Source of the DNA: Vibrio sp. SS-MA-C1-2
Lineage (GTDB): Bacteria; Pseudomonadota; Gammaproteobacteria; Enterobacterales; Vibrionaceae
NCBI RefSeq assembly: GCF_021513135.1
Contig: NZ_CP090981.1
Span: 2,356,001-2,420,000, forward strand
Direction of reading: 5' to 3'
Length of the DNA stretch: 64,000 bases
The translations under genes were made by a program, and so were the position numbers. Of this stretch, positions 25,682 through 34,990 are shown piece by piece. The notes under the pieces are model-generated. The model was not told the origin of the DNA, made no database searches, and saw only the letters and a program-made list of their open reading frames with translations. The number at the start of each line of letters is the position of its first letter. The first letter of the stretch is position 1.

Positions 25682-26713
25682 ATGTTGTCATCAAGAGTCT
25701 CTTCAACAAAAAAATCGCTTGAGAACGAAGATCGATATCAAGATCCTCGTCTCTACTGTCAATATCGCAACCTACTCAAGCTAAAACAGCAAGCGAGAGG
25801 ATTTACCCTGCTTCCTCGTCAACAATCAGGAAGTCTATTGGCGGGTAGACATCAATCTAAATTTCGCGGTCGCGGACTCAATTTTGAAGAGTTACGCCAC
25901 TATCATGCTGGAGATGATATTCGCTCCCTTGATTGGCGTGTAACGCTACGCACCGGTAAACCTCATATTCGTGCTTACAGCGAAGAGAAAGATCACAATG
26001 TCATTATCTGCGTAGATCAACAGCAGAGTATGTTTTTCTCCTCGGTTGATACCATGAAGTCAGTGGTTGCTGCGGAAATTACTGCGCTAATTGGTTGGCG
26101 GGTTATCGCGGATAATGACCGAGTGGGCGCATTGATCTTTAATGAACATCAACAACACTGGTTTAAATCACAACGAAGTGCCAATCAAATGATGCGAATT
26201 TTAAAAACCGTTGAGACGTATAATCAGCAGTTGCATGCAGAAAATTCAATAGCGGGTGCTAGTCAGCCATCGCCAGCAAACTCGATAACGGATTCGATAA
26301 AACTATCTTCACCATTTTCACAGGCTCTACAACGGATTTATCAATCACAATTTAAAGATTCTGTGATTATTTTGATCAGCGACTTTCAACAGATGAACGC
26401 CACCGACTTACAAAAAATGAAGCGCTTGCAATATCACAATGATCTTCTCTGTATTCAAATTTCAGATCCATTAGAGCAATCGTGGTCAAAAATGCATCCT
26501 GATTTTTCTCAACACGCTTTTATTGCCAGTGATGGGCAATTACAGCTCAATATTGATGCTAAAAACCCTCGTTTAAAAGGAATTGAAACTCACTTTGAGC
26601 AACTCAGTCAGTCTTTATCTAATCTTTTATCGATTCAACAACTTCCTCTGATTAGCTTAGATACCGCAGGTGATCATCAAAAAGCCTTTAAATCTGCCTT
26701 GGGAGGTCGTTAA
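25682..26713 (+). CDS. DUF58 domain protein of the MoxR/Bat operon
   Basis: This 343-residue protein has the DUF58 hallmark FRGRGLNFEELRHYHAGDD (residues about 61-79) followed by RSLDWRVTLRTGKPHIR and EEKDHNVIICVDQQQSM, a degenerate VWA-like DxxxS strand. It is the standard partner of MoxR in these operons. No signal peptide or membrane segment is evident. It overlaps the next gene by one base (TAATG). Confidence 0.9.
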   Translation: MLSSRVSSTKKSLENEDRYQDPRLYCQYRNLLKLKQQARGFTLLPRQQSGSLLAGRHQSKFRGRGLNFEELRHYHAGDDIRSLDWRVTLRTGKPHIRAYSEEKDHNVIICVDQQQSMFFSSVDTMKSVVAAEITALIGWRVIADNDRVGALIFNEHQQHWFKSQRSANQMMRILKTVETYNQQLHAENSIAGASQPSPANSITDSIKLSSPFSQALQRIYQSQFKDSVIILISDFQQMNATDLQKMKRLQYHNDLLCIQISDPLEQSWSKMHPDFSQHAFIASDGQLQLNIDAKNPRLKGIETHFEQLSQSLSNLLSIQQLPLISLDTAGDHQKAFKSALGGR

Positions 26714-27300
26714 TGAGCAATGAAAACCCAATAACCACCAGCAGTTATATGTTAAGAGACTTGGTCGAGATAAAAACACCCGAATCGATAAGTTGGATGC
26801 CACAAACGGTTGGCTGGCAAGTGCTTGCTATTCTTACATTGCTCCTCACTGGTTGGTTTATTAGCTATAAAATCAAGCAATGGTACCGTAATCGCTATCG
26901 TCGAGAAGCCATCGAAGCGATGAATCACCTGAATTCATCTCAGCTTTCAGTTCAGAAAACAACTCAGCAATCTATTGGTATAAATCAAGATGCAGAAACG
27001 GAATTAAATAAAGCAGAGGCGAGCTTGGATTTTAATTATCAACTCTCTCGTATCATCAAAATAACAGCTAATTATGCTTATCCAAATTCAGGGGTTAACC
27101 AATTAATGGGCGAACCGCTGCTGATTTTTCTTGATAGCAAAATGAACAAAAAAACCAATCAATTAAATAGTGAAGAGGGGCAATTGTGGCAACAGAGGCT
27201 TCTATCCCCATCAGCCCCCTCTTTAACTGAAGAACAACAACGACAATTAATTAAAGCGTTAATCTATTGGTTACAACACCATAAAAGTGAGCTGTCATGA
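26713..27300 (+). CDS. DUF4381 membrane protein of the Bat operon
   Basis: This 195-residue protein has a single transmembrane helix near residues 36-55 (WQVLAILTLLLTGWFISYKI) following the family-like LRDLVEIKTPESISWMPQT segment. The remainder is a soluble helical domain ending in QRQLIKALIYWLQHHK. DUF4381 proteins occur between DUF58 and BatA genes. The gene overlaps its neighbours at both ends, so translation is coupled. Confidence 0.85.
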   Translation: MSNENPITTSSYMLRDLVEIKTPESISWMPQTVGWQVLAILTLLLTGWFISYKIKQWYRNRYRREAIEAMNHLNSSQLSVQKTTQQSIGINQDAETELNKAEASLDFNYQLSRIIKITANYAYPNSGVNQLMGEPLLIFLDSKMNKKTNQLNSEEGQLWQQRLLSPSAPSLTEEQQRQLIKALIYWLQHHKSELS

Positions 27301-28310
27301 TAGAGTTTACTCATCCTTGGCTATTGGTTTTACTGCCTCTGCCCTATTTTGTTTATCGATTTTCACCCGCTTATCAAACTCAACGTTCTGCGGTTAAAGT
27401 GCCATTTTTTCAACTATTAATCACTATTCTTGAACAGAAACCAAGCTCTGGAGCTGTTCGATTGAGTGCAAAATGGTGGCAAAAACTGACATTAGCCCTC
27501 TCTTGGTTACTGCTCGTTATCGCGATGATGCAACCGATGTGGTTAGGTAAACCTCAAACTCGTGAGCTAACCGGCCGCGATGTGATGGTGGTGGTCGATC
27601 TCTCTGGCTCCATGGATACCAATGACTTTATTGCTCCTGACGGCAAAAAACAGTCCCGTATTGATGCAGCGAAAAAAGTATTAGGTCAATTTAGTGAAAA
27701 CCGAAAAGGCGACCGTTTAGGGTTAATTTTATTTGGTGATCACGCCTATCTGCAAGCGCCTTTTACCGCCGATCATCAAGCGTGGTTAGCACTACTAAAT
27801 GAGACCCGTGTTGCGATGGCAGGCCAAAGCACTCATCTTGGTGATGCGATTGGTTTAGCCATTAAAGTGTTTGAAGAGGGCGAGGATTTAACTGACAGCT
27901 CAAAAACCATTCAGGATCAGCAACCACAAAAAGTCGCGATTATTTTAACCGATGGTAATGATACCGATAGTCTCGTTCCACCGATTGAAGCAGCAAAGAT
28001 TGCAGCAAGTCGAGATATACGTCTTCATATGATTGCGATGGGAGATCCACAAACGGTCGGTGAACAAGCCCTTGATATGGCGGTGATTGATCGTGTTGCT
28101 AAAATTACCGGTGGCGAATCTTTTCAAGCTCTATCACCTGCAGAACTGCAACGCATTTATCAACAAATTTCAAAATTAGAGCCCGAAGTGTATAACAGTA
28201 GCCATTATCAACCGAAAGTGAGTCTTCATTATGTGCCACTTATCGCTTGCTTATTGATCTACCTGCTCGCTTTCACTCTCTCTATTCTCAATACAAAGCG
28301 AAAGTCATAA
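27297..28310 (+). CDS. batA: BatA-like von Willebrand factor A membrane protein
   Basis: This 337-residue protein has two N-terminal transmembrane segments (near residues 8-22 and 65-82), a VWA domain with the MIDAS motif VVVDLSGSM near residue 98 and the threonine/aspartate loops FGDHAY and ILTDGNDTDS, and a C-terminal transmembrane helix (YVPLIACLLIYLLAFTLSIL). The VWA domain should face the periplasm and bind a divalent metal and a protein partner. It is coupled to the genes on both sides by overlapping start and stop codons. Confidence 0.92.
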   Translation: MIEFTHPWLLVLLPLPYFVYRFSPAYQTQRSAVKVPFFQLLITILEQKPSSGAVRLSAKWWQKLTLALSWLLLVIAMMQPMWLGKPQTRELTGRDVMVVVDLSGSMDTNDFIAPDGKKQSRIDAAKKVLGQFSENRKGDRLGLILFGDHAYLQAPFTADHQAWLALLNETRVAMAGQSTHLGDAIGLAIKVFEEGEDLTDSSKTIQDQQPQKVAIILTDGNDTDSLVPPIEAAKIAASRDIRLHMIAMGDPQTVGEQALDMAVIDRVAKITGGESFQALSPAELQRIYQQISKLEPEVYNSSHYQPKVSLHYVPLIACLLIYLLAFTLSILNTKRKS

Positions 28311-29932
28311 TGTTTGATTCAATTTTTTGGCAACAATTTCACTTTATGCGCCCAGAGTGGTTATTTTTATTGATCCCCTTTTCACTGCTGCTGGTGTGGC
28401 GGTGGAGACAAGAACAACAAGAGACGCTCAGTAAACAACTCCCTGAACATCTTCTCAAAGCGCTGACGGTGGGTGATAGTGGTTGGAAGAAACTGCTACC
28501 TTTAAAACTACTCTATCTAATTATTCTTCTTGGGGTTATTGTCGCTTCAGGTCCAACGTGGCAACAGCAACTCTCTCCTTTTGGTGAAGATAAAGCGCCA
28601 CTGGTGGTCGTTCTAGATAACTCGTCATCGATGCAACAAAAGGACTTACCACCCAGTCGTCTTATTCGAGCAAAACAGAAAATTGAAGATCTTTTGACGT
28701 TAAGGTCAGGCGGCAACACCAGTTTAATTGTCTATTCAGGCAGTGCGCATTTAGCAATGCCTGCCACTCAAGATAGCGATGTTTATAAACCGCTGCTTCA
28801 TGCAATTAAACCAAATATCATGCCAAGAAAAGGGAAATTTGCCGAGTACAGCTTGCCGCTCATTGATGCTGAATTTAAAAATAGCCCAACCTCAGGGACA
28901 GTGCTGTTAATTACAGATGGTCTCGGATCACAAACCGTACAGAAATTTAGTGACTATTTTGCTCACTCAGATCATCAACTGATTGTTTTTTCAATTGGAA
29001 ATAATGAAAAACTGTCCGATATTCCAATGGATTATACTGGGCTCAAACGATTAGCGGATCAAAGTAACGGAGAAATCATCACCATCAGCGTTGATAACCA
29101 AGATATTGAATCGATCAATAAACAGATCACTCGTCATATGTTATTAAGCTTAGATAAATCGCTGCCATGGAAAGATGTTGGTTATTACCTATTATTCCCT
29201 CTCGCGGCGTTATTCCTGTTGTGGTTTAGAAAGGGTTGGCTGGTTCAATGGTGTTTAGCATCGATGTTGATTCTTGGATCTTCTGCGCCCAATCAAGTTC
29301 AAGCCGCTGAATGGCATTTTGCTGATATCTGGCTAACTGCCGATCAACAAGGCCAATGGTATTATCAACAGCAAGATTACCTTACCGCAGCTGAACGATT
29401 TATCGATCCATTATGGAAAGGGGTCGCTTATTATCAAGCCCAAGAGTATAAGAAAGCCCACAGTTATTTTATGCGCGTTGATTCGCCAGAAGCGTTATTT
29501 AATGCCGCCAATGCCCTCGCCCACCAGCGAGAATATATTGCCGCCAGAGATCTGTATAAAGTATTAATAAAAGCAACTCCTGATTATCCTAATGCAAACC
29601 ATAATCTGAACGTATTACAGAAGATTATCGATGACATCAATCTAATGAGTGAGAGTCAAGCAAATACCGAGAATGAGGCATCTAGAGAGTTAGGTGATGC
29701 CCCTAAAACCTCTGATGGTGCAGAAGAGAGGGTGGCAAAAGAGTTTATTATGGAAGATCCCCTCACCGCAGAACAGATATTACAAGATGAGGCGTTAAAC
29801 CAACGTTGGATGAATCGTGTTGCGACTGACCCATCTCGTTTTTTAGCCACCAAATTTCAGATCCAACTCAATCAAAAGAGTGCAACCTCTTCACAAATTG
29901 AAGCAACATTATCAAATCAGGAGAACAATTAA
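28310..29932 (+). CDS. batB: BatB/BatC-like VWA and TPR membrane protein
   Basis: This protein has 540 residues from the ATG at 28310, which overlaps the batA stop (TAATG); the frame is open upstream inside batA, but that start is not credible. N-terminal membrane helices flank a VWA domain with MIDAS DNSSSM near residue 103. After a transmembrane stretch near 290-330 come TPR repeats (DYLTAAERF, EYKKAHSYF, EYIAARDLY) and an acidic low-complexity tail. The fusion of BatB-like VWA and BatC-like TPR is common in gammaproteobacteria. Confidence 0.9.
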   Translation: MFDSIFWQQFHFMRPEWLFLLIPFSLLLVWRWRQEQQETLSKQLPEHLLKALTVGDSGWKKLLPLKLLYLIILLGVIVASGPTWQQQLSPFGEDKAPLVVVLDNSSSMQQKDLPPSRLIRAKQKIEDLLTLRSGGNTSLIVYSGSAHLAMPATQDSDVYKPLLHAIKPNIMPRKGKFAEYSLPLIDAEFKNSPTSGTVLLITDGLGSQTVQKFSDYFAHSDHQLIVFSIGNNEKLSDIPMDYTGLKRLADQSNGEIITISVDNQDIESINKQITRHMLLSLDKSLPWKDVGYYLLFPLAALFLLWFRKGWLVQWCLASMLILGSSAPNQVQAAEWHFADIWLTADQQGQWYYQQQDYLTAAERFIDPLWKGVAYYQAQEYKKAHSYFMRVDSPEALFNAANALAHQREYIAARDLYKVLIKATPDYPNANHNLNVLQKIIDDINLMSESQANTENEASRELGDAPKTSDGAEERVAKEFIMEDPLTAEQILQDEALNQRWMNRVATDPSRFLATKFQIQLNQKSATSSQIEATLSNQENN

Positions 29933-31371
29933 TGCCTTATTCGATAAGATCACACCTAATTCGCACCCTATCATTCTCTTCAATGAGATGGTTTGCAATG
30001 CATTGGCTTTTAGTGGCTTGGTTGACTGTGACGGTGCTATTTTGTCGTACTGCATCAGCCACAAATATCCAAGAACTCAGTCAACAAGGGCATGTGACGA
30101 TTAATAGTTGGTTGGATAGCAAAAAGAATGTTGCCACAACCGAGCAAGTGAAACTGTATATTGAACTAGGCACAGATCGATGGTTTAGTGCTGGCACTCG
30201 TATCCGTGATCTAGAGCTAAAAAATGCCATTGTTCTACAACGCAACAAACTGGCCACTAACTACACAAAAAAAATCAACGGTAAAACTTGGACAATGCAG
30301 CGTTGGGAGCTCACTATTTATCCACAAAAAAGTGGGCAATATCAGATCCCACCGATTGCGGTTTCGCTGCAAGTCTCAACCGAGAGTTCGGGAAATGTTC
30401 GCGGGGTGCTCGTCACGCAACCGATGACTTTTAGTGCTAAATTACCCTCTCCATTTATTACTGATGAAACGCCGTGGGTAGCCGCCTCTAAACTAGCATT
30501 AACCCAAAAATGGTCATCTAATATTCAAGATGAAAAGTTAAAGATTGGTGATGCTATCGAGCGCACCGTCATGCTAAAAGGCACAGATACCACAGCGATG
30601 CAGTTTCCGGCTCTTAGCCCAAATTGCCAAGATCATTCTCAAAACTCTATATTATCCAACAACAGTCATCAAACATGTGGAACCGATGTCTCCCGACTCT
30701 ATCAAGATCCAGCCATAATCAAAGATGGGCAAACACGAGGTAATTACACGGGACAAAAATCGGTAAACTTCACCTATCTTATCGAAAAAAGCGGTGAGAT
30801 AACGATTCCTGCAATCACTATTCAATGGTGGGATACCAAAAATAAGCAGTTAGTGCCCCTTACCATTGCAGGACAAACATGGTCAATCATCCATACTCCA
30901 GCCAGTTTTATTAAAGCCTATTGGCTGGTATTAACTCTGCTATTGATTGTGGTTATATTCCTGATCTATTTAATCTTATCATTACGGAAGAGATATAAAA
31001 ATCAACAACTGCCCGCTTGGATTAATTACCGATTAGCATTGAAAAAAGCCAATTACCCTCTGGCGAGATTACTTCTCTACCGTAAATTGTATCAGGCTAA
31101 TAAGCAGCAACAATTAAGCCGCTATCCATCAGGTAATAAAGATTGGAAAAATGATTTGAAAGCATGGAATCGACAACAATTCTCCGCAATAAAAGATGAA
31201 AAAGATTTTAGTAAGAAGAATACTGGTAATAATACAAGAACCCAACCATCAGAGAGACTTTATAAAGCCTTGTGGCAGCAAATTAGAGCAGCGAAACAAA
31301 GAAGGTTTGCTAAATATACAATCAAAAAAGCGTTACCCGATCTTGATTCAGGAGCCGATGATAGGAAATAA
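29932..31371 (+). CDS. batD: BatD-like periplasmic protein
   Basis: This 479-residue protein has an N-terminal signal or anchor (hydrophobic near residues 24-40, likely cleaved after ASA), a large beta-rich periplasmic region resembling BatD (GKTWTMQRWELTIYPQKSGQYQIPPI in pieces), a transmembrane helix near 327-348 (YWLVLTLLLIVVIFLIYLIL) and a basic cytosolic tail. It is the last gene of the moxR operon, sharing one base with batB, and is followed by a strong terminator. BatD is linked to aerotolerance in Bacteroides, but the role here is not established. Confidence 0.88.
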   Translation: MPYSIRSHLIRTLSFSSMRWFAMHWLLVAWLTVTVLFCRTASATNIQELSQQGHVTINSWLDSKKNVATTEQVKLYIELGTDRWFSAGTRIRDLELKNAIVLQRNKLATNYTKKINGKTWTMQRWELTIYPQKSGQYQIPPIAVSLQVSTESSGNVRGVLVTQPMTFSAKLPSPFITDETPWVAASKLALTQKWSSNIQDEKLKIGDAIERTVMLKGTDTTAMQFPALSPNCQDHSQNSILSNNSHQTCGTDVSRLYQDPAIIKDGQTRGNYTGQKSVNFTYLIEKSGEITIPAITIQWWDTKNKQLVPLTIAGQTWSIIHTPASFIKAYWLVLTLLLIVVIFLIYLILSLRKRYKNQQLPAWINYRLALKKANYPLARLLLYRKLYQANKQQQLSRYPSGNKDWKNDLKAWNRQQFSAIKDEKDFSKKNTGNNTRTQPSERLYKALWQQIRAAKQRRFAKYTIKKALPDLDSGADDRK

Positions 31372-31386
31372 TTTATTATCAGATAA

Positions 31387-31420
31387 AAATGCCCAAAGTG
31401 ATTACCCTTGGGCATTTATA
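31387..31420. terminator. Bidirectional terminator between batD and HAD hydrolase
   Basis: AAATGCCCAA (31387-31396) pairs perfectly over 10 bp with TTGGGCATTT (31408-31417) and separates the convergent batD and HAD genes. Confidence 0.8.
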
Positions 31421-31433
31421 CTAATTAATAGAT

Positions 31434-32051
31434 TTAGTTTTTAATGAGTTTTAAACCTTGTAACGAAACTTTCAATTCATCAATACCATTAACTTGGACT
31501 GCATAAATACCTAAACTTTTTGCTGCCTCAACATTACTCAGGTTATCATCAAAAAATAGTATATCTTCAGGTAGAACGTCCACTTGAGAAAGGACGTATT
31601 GGAAGACATTAATATCTGGCTTTGCTTTATGCATAAGATGAGAAGCAAAGATCGCCTTGCTATAATCCTTTAATTTAAACTCATCAATTAATCTTGGCCA
31701 GTGTGTTTCATTCGTATTGGTTAACACGACAAGTTGAAAGTTTCTCTTTAATTCATTAAGGAGTTCAGGCGCACCTGAGTAAAAACCTTTAGGCCATGCA
31801 CGAAACGCAGCTAGCGTCTCTTCTACCGTTGCATTCAACGTTAATGCTTTATTCATTCCTTGAGCAAACTCTTGTTCACTGATCAAGCCTCGTTCGAATT
31901 TCATCGCTAACGGAGAATGAAAATAGTCAGCTAATTGGAAACTATTCCCTTCGTTATGCCATGAAGTAGGAAATAAATTTTCGCCCAACTCAATTAAAAC
32001 ACCTCCGAGATCAAACAAGATAACTTTAAATTTTTTCATTAACTTCCACAC
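31434..32051 (-). CDS. HAD superfamily phosphatase (YihX-like)
   Basis: This 205-residue protein begins with the HAD motif I, FDLGGVLIELGE, and has motif II VVLTNTNETHW, the lysine motif HKAKPDINVFQYVL and motif IV LFFDDNLSNVEAAKSLGI. It lies in the sub-branch of YihX-type sugar-phosphate phosphatases. The listed GTG start could be replaced by the ATG at 32039, which gives MKKFKVILFDLGG and is the more typical N-terminus. Substrate is unknown. It is separated by about 50 bp from the downstream end of the ChrR lipid cluster. Confidence 0.85.
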   Translation of the reverse strand: MWKLMKKFKVILFDLGGVLIELGENLFPTSWHNEGNSFQLADYFHSPLAMKFERGLISEQEFAQGMNKALTLNATVEETLAAFRAWPKGFYSGAPELLNELKRNFQLVVLTNTNETHWPRLIDEFKLKDYSKAIFASHLMHKAKPDINVFQYVLSQVDVLPEDILFFDDNLSNVEAAKSLGIYAVQVNGIDELKVSLQGLKLIKN

Positions 32052-32098
32052 CTTAATATTTATTTTTTATTCGTTAAAGACTAGAACAACGTAACAAA

Positions 32099-33421
32099 TT
32101 AACGTCCTCCAACCAATTCAGATCTTAACGTTTTATAAGGTGTCTGTGACGAGAGCCAGATATCTATGAAATGTTGGGAGAATTCGCTATCTAAAACCTG
32201 ACCTATTGATACCCCATTATAATAAAAATGACTCTTACCTTGCTTATCTATTATCAAGGTTATTTCATCGCCATCACTCACATCAGGGAAAATAGTATTG
32301 AGCTTCTCTAACCATTGTACTTGATTCGGATGGCTTAATTTTTGTACTTGCCATTGATCAAGTGTTGCATCGACTAAATCTTCACTGTCTATGCTCCGAT
32401 AATAGCGAATATTTAATTTAAGTGGCCACTGTTGATTGCTTGGTTGATCTAAATAACGCCCAGACAAAGAGTATAATTTTACTTTATAAATCTTAAATAT
32501 AAACCAACGAAATGTAGTCTCCCCCACTTTAAGCATTGATTGATCATATAACTGCTCACTGGATTGCGTAATTAAATGCTTATCTCCGATGATTTTAGGG
32601 CTATCGGTTAAATGATGACTTTTTGAATTAGTTCCGTCTGGTGATTCACTCTTTGAATAGGGTAACTCAGTAGATGATAGTGTTGAAAGTGATGTTGAAT
32701 TAGCATCAGCAGCAGAAAGTTCCAACGACAACAGAGCGAATACAAGAGCAAAAAACTGCGCCAGCAACACCACTAATGATCGTTTCAACCTTAATTGCGC
32801 ACCTTGGGGTTTTCTTTGGTTATCTTTATCAAGTTTGTCTGCTGAACTTGTATTTACCGGCTTATCTAAAGTAGACGATACGGGAAGAAATCTACTGACT
32901 TTTCTTTGAATCATCATAAATAACACTAAAGAAATCAACCAAATGGTTCCAACAATCGTTAATGTGATGCCAACACCTTTATCGAAACTCACTGCCCCTA
33001 ACTTTGATGCAGCAAAGTAGTTCGCTGAACCAACAACCGCGCCAAGTAGCGCCAGCCATATCATCGGCAATCGATTGAGCCAAACTAGACTATAATTCAA
33101 AGCAATCGCAAAGTGTAACCAGATCATCACTAAAAATAGTGGCATAATCTGTTGAGAATAAAAGGTAAAATAGCCAAGCTGAGCAAGTGTCGCATCAATC
33201 AAGATTCCAATCGAAGCCACCAGCAACATCACTAATATGTCTCGTCGCCATGCTCCTAAAAAGTAATAACTCAACGTCAGATGTAAAAAAATAGAGAAGA
33301 GAAATAACAGAGCAGATGTTTCAGGGGCAAGAACGGCAATAAACCAAACGCCCTGAAACCAAACAGCATTTAGGAAAGGAAAAACAGGATTAACCCATTG
33401 ATTAATATCGTACCTAGACAT
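32099..33421 (-). CDS. DUF2878 membrane protein fused to a chalcone-isomerase-like domain
   Basis: In this 440-residue protein the first 175 residues are a polytopic DUF2878 region (for example NAVWFQGVWFIAVLAPE, LHLTLSYYFLGAW, LIDATLAQLGYF). A Ser-rich linker follows a further membrane helix near 215-235. The last 150 residues, from KVGETTFRWFIFKIYKVKLYS to the end, are a chalcone-isomerase-like fold. In related clusters these are usually separate genes. It follows the Cfa gene after an ERIC repeat and probably belongs to the ChrR-regulated lipid cluster. The chemistry of either part is unknown. Confidence 0.78.
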   Translation of the reverse strand: MSRYDINQWVNPVFPFLNAVWFQGVWFIAVLAPETSALLFLFSIFLHLTLSYYFLGAWRRDILVMLLVASIGILIDATLAQLGYFTFYSQQIMPLFLVMIWLHFAIALNYSLVWLNRLPMIWLALLGAVVGSANYFAASKLGAVSFDKGVGITLTIVGTIWLISLVLFMMIQRKVSRFLPVSSTLDKPVNTSSADKLDKDNQRKPQGAQLRLKRSLVVLLAQFFALVFALLSLELSAADANSTSLSTLSSTELPYSKSESPDGTNSKSHHLTDSPKIIGDKHLITQSSEQLYDQSMLKVGETTFRWFIFKIYKVKLYSLSGRYLDQPSNQQWPLKLNIRYYRSIDSEDLVDATLDQWQVQKLSHPNQVQWLEKLNTIFPDVSDGDEITLIIDKQGKSHFYYNGVSIGQVLDSEFSQHFIDIWLSSQTPYKTLRSELVGGR

Positions 33422-33499
33422 AATTCCCCTTATCTAATTTGCTGTTTATAAACTGATTCCTAAAATAATTGGGACGAATTAAATAAGTCGTTACGGTTA

Positions 33500-33627
33500 T
33501 ATACCTAAAATAATTGGAGTTGCTAGTAGGCGGCAAGCAAGTGAAGCCCCATGAGTATAGAGGTTCTATATGATTGGGGTGAACGAGCGACGCCAACAAC
33601 CTAGCAGCTTCAAGTATGAGGGGTATA
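33500..33627. repeat. ERIC-type repeat, full length (copy A)
   Basis: This 128-bp imperfect palindrome starts TATACCTAAAATAATTGGAG and ends GTATGAGGGGTATA, with a central CCCCATGAGTATA...GATTGGGG stem. It is of the enterobacterial repetitive intergenic consensus family, known in Vibrionaceae. Copies B (39684-39811) and C (52654-52781) have the same length. It lies in the 249-bp gap between the cfa gene and the DUF2878 fusion. Confidence 0.9.
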
Positions 33628-33670
33628 AATCTAGCTTATCGACTTTAAGTGATACGTAAATATCACACGA

Positions 33671-34981
33671 TTAATGAGTCACTCGATACAATGGCTTTTC
33701 ACTCACCATATGTACTGTACTGATTTTACGCTCCAAAAATCCACCTTCACAATAGCTAAAATAGAAACGCCAGAGACGAATAAAATCATCACCGTAACCC
33801 AACTCTTTTAGCTCACTCTCTTTCTCATTAAACCGCTTTTGCCACTCATTAAGTGTTTTAGCGTAATCAATACCAATATCATGAATTTCAGTAATTAACA
33901 TATCAGTACGGTCTCTGACTTTTTCACTCATCACGGACACTGAGGGTAAAAAACCACCGGGGAAAATATACTTTTGAATAAAATCGACCCCGTTCTTATA
34001 GCTTTCAAAACGTTGATCGGCAATAGTAATCGCTTGTAGCAACATTTTTCCGGTTGGTTTTAGTAAGCTATTACATTGGTCAAAGAATTGATCGAAATAT
34101 TGATACCCAACCGCTTCAATCATCTCAATAGAGACTAACTTATCAAACTGCCCTGTTAACAATCGATAATCCTGTTTTAAAAGGGTCACTTTATCGTTTA
34201 ATCCCAGCTGTTCAACACGGGCTTTGGTGTACTCATATTGCGCATCAGAAATTGTGGTAGTAGTAACATTCACACCATAATATTTAGCAGCATGAATCGC
34301 CAAACCACCCCAACCAGTCCCGATCTCAAGTAAGGTTTCATTCTCTTTTAATTCTAGACGCTGGCAAATCAGATCCATTTTATTGATTTGCGCCTCTTCT
34401 AATGTACTGGTTTCAGAAGGATAAATTGCACTAGAGTAAAGCATGTTACTATCAAGGAACAGCTTGTACATCTCATTGCCCAAATCATAATGCGCTAAAA
34501 TGTTCTTCTTAGATCCCGCTTGGCTGTTGTGATTCAATTTGTGCTCAAGCAAACTACCCCATTTAATCAACTTACTAAAACCGCCTTCAACTTGATCACA
34601 GGTTCCTTGTTCTCTTGCCATCACTCGAATCACTTGGGTTAAATCTGGTGTACTCCACAATCCATCAATAAATGCTTCGCTGGCACCAATATCACCTCCC
34701 AAGGCTATTTTCTGATAAGCTCTTGGATCATGAATAATTATCGTAGCAGTAAGGTGTACACCATCAATATGTTGCTCGTTTAAACCAAATACAAATTGTC
34801 GGGAACTATCTTTAATCTCTTTAGACGAATTAGATAAAATAAAATCTTCAATAATGACTAATTTAACTTGTTTAAGAGACTCTAGAGCCTTAAATAAACT
34901 TTTACGGAATAGCGTTTCAAGAAGCGTTAACTTTCTTGCTGATTGGTTTAGATTACGAGTTGTTTGCGCTACGTCATTCAT
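33671..34981 (-). CDS. cfa: Cyclopropane-fatty-acyl-phospholipid synthase family methyltransferase
   Basis: This 436-residue SAM-dependent methyltransferase of the Cfa/mycolic-acid family has an N-terminal lipid-binding domain (ALGGDIGASEAFIDGLWSTPDLTQ in outline) and a SAM motif LEIGTGWGGLAIHAAKYYG near residue 217. EMIEAVGYQYFDQFF and FIQKYIFPGGFLPS are family-conserved. It adds a methylene or methyl group to unsaturated acyl chains of membrane phospholipids. In ECF/ChrR clusters such enzymes are linked to singlet-oxygen protection. It is 9 bp downstream of the DUF1365 gene. Confidence 0.92.
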   Translation of the reverse strand: MNDVAQTTRNLNQSARKLTLLETLFRKSLFKALESLKQVKLVIIEDFILSNSSKEIKDSSRQFVFGLNEQHIDGVHLTATIIIHDPRAYQKIALGGDIGASEAFIDGLWSTPDLTQVIRVMAREQGTCDQVEGGFSKLIKWGSLLEHKLNHNSQAGSKKNILAHYDLGNEMYKLFLDSNMLYSSAIYPSETSTLEEAQINKMDLICQRLELKENETLLEIGTGWGGLAIHAAKYYGVNVTTTTISDAQYEYTKARVEQLGLNDKVTLLKQDYRLLTGQFDKLVSIEMIEAVGYQYFDQFFDQCNSLLKPTGKMLLQAITIADQRFESYKNGVDFIQKYIFPGGFLPSVSVMSEKVRDRTDMLITEIHDIGIDYAKTLNEWQKRFNEKESELKELGYGDDFIRLWRFYFSYCEGGFLERKISTVHMVSEKPLYRVTH

Positions 34982-34990
34982 CTTATTCTC

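Noticed and set aside
31196-31444. + strand frame overlapping the batD end
   Set aside because: It lies within the batD coding region in another frame and runs into the terminator.
33414-33599. Reverse-strand reading frame in the gap before the DUF2878 fusion
   Set aside because: It is a translation of ERIC copy A. The same type of frame appears in copy C at 52535-52753.
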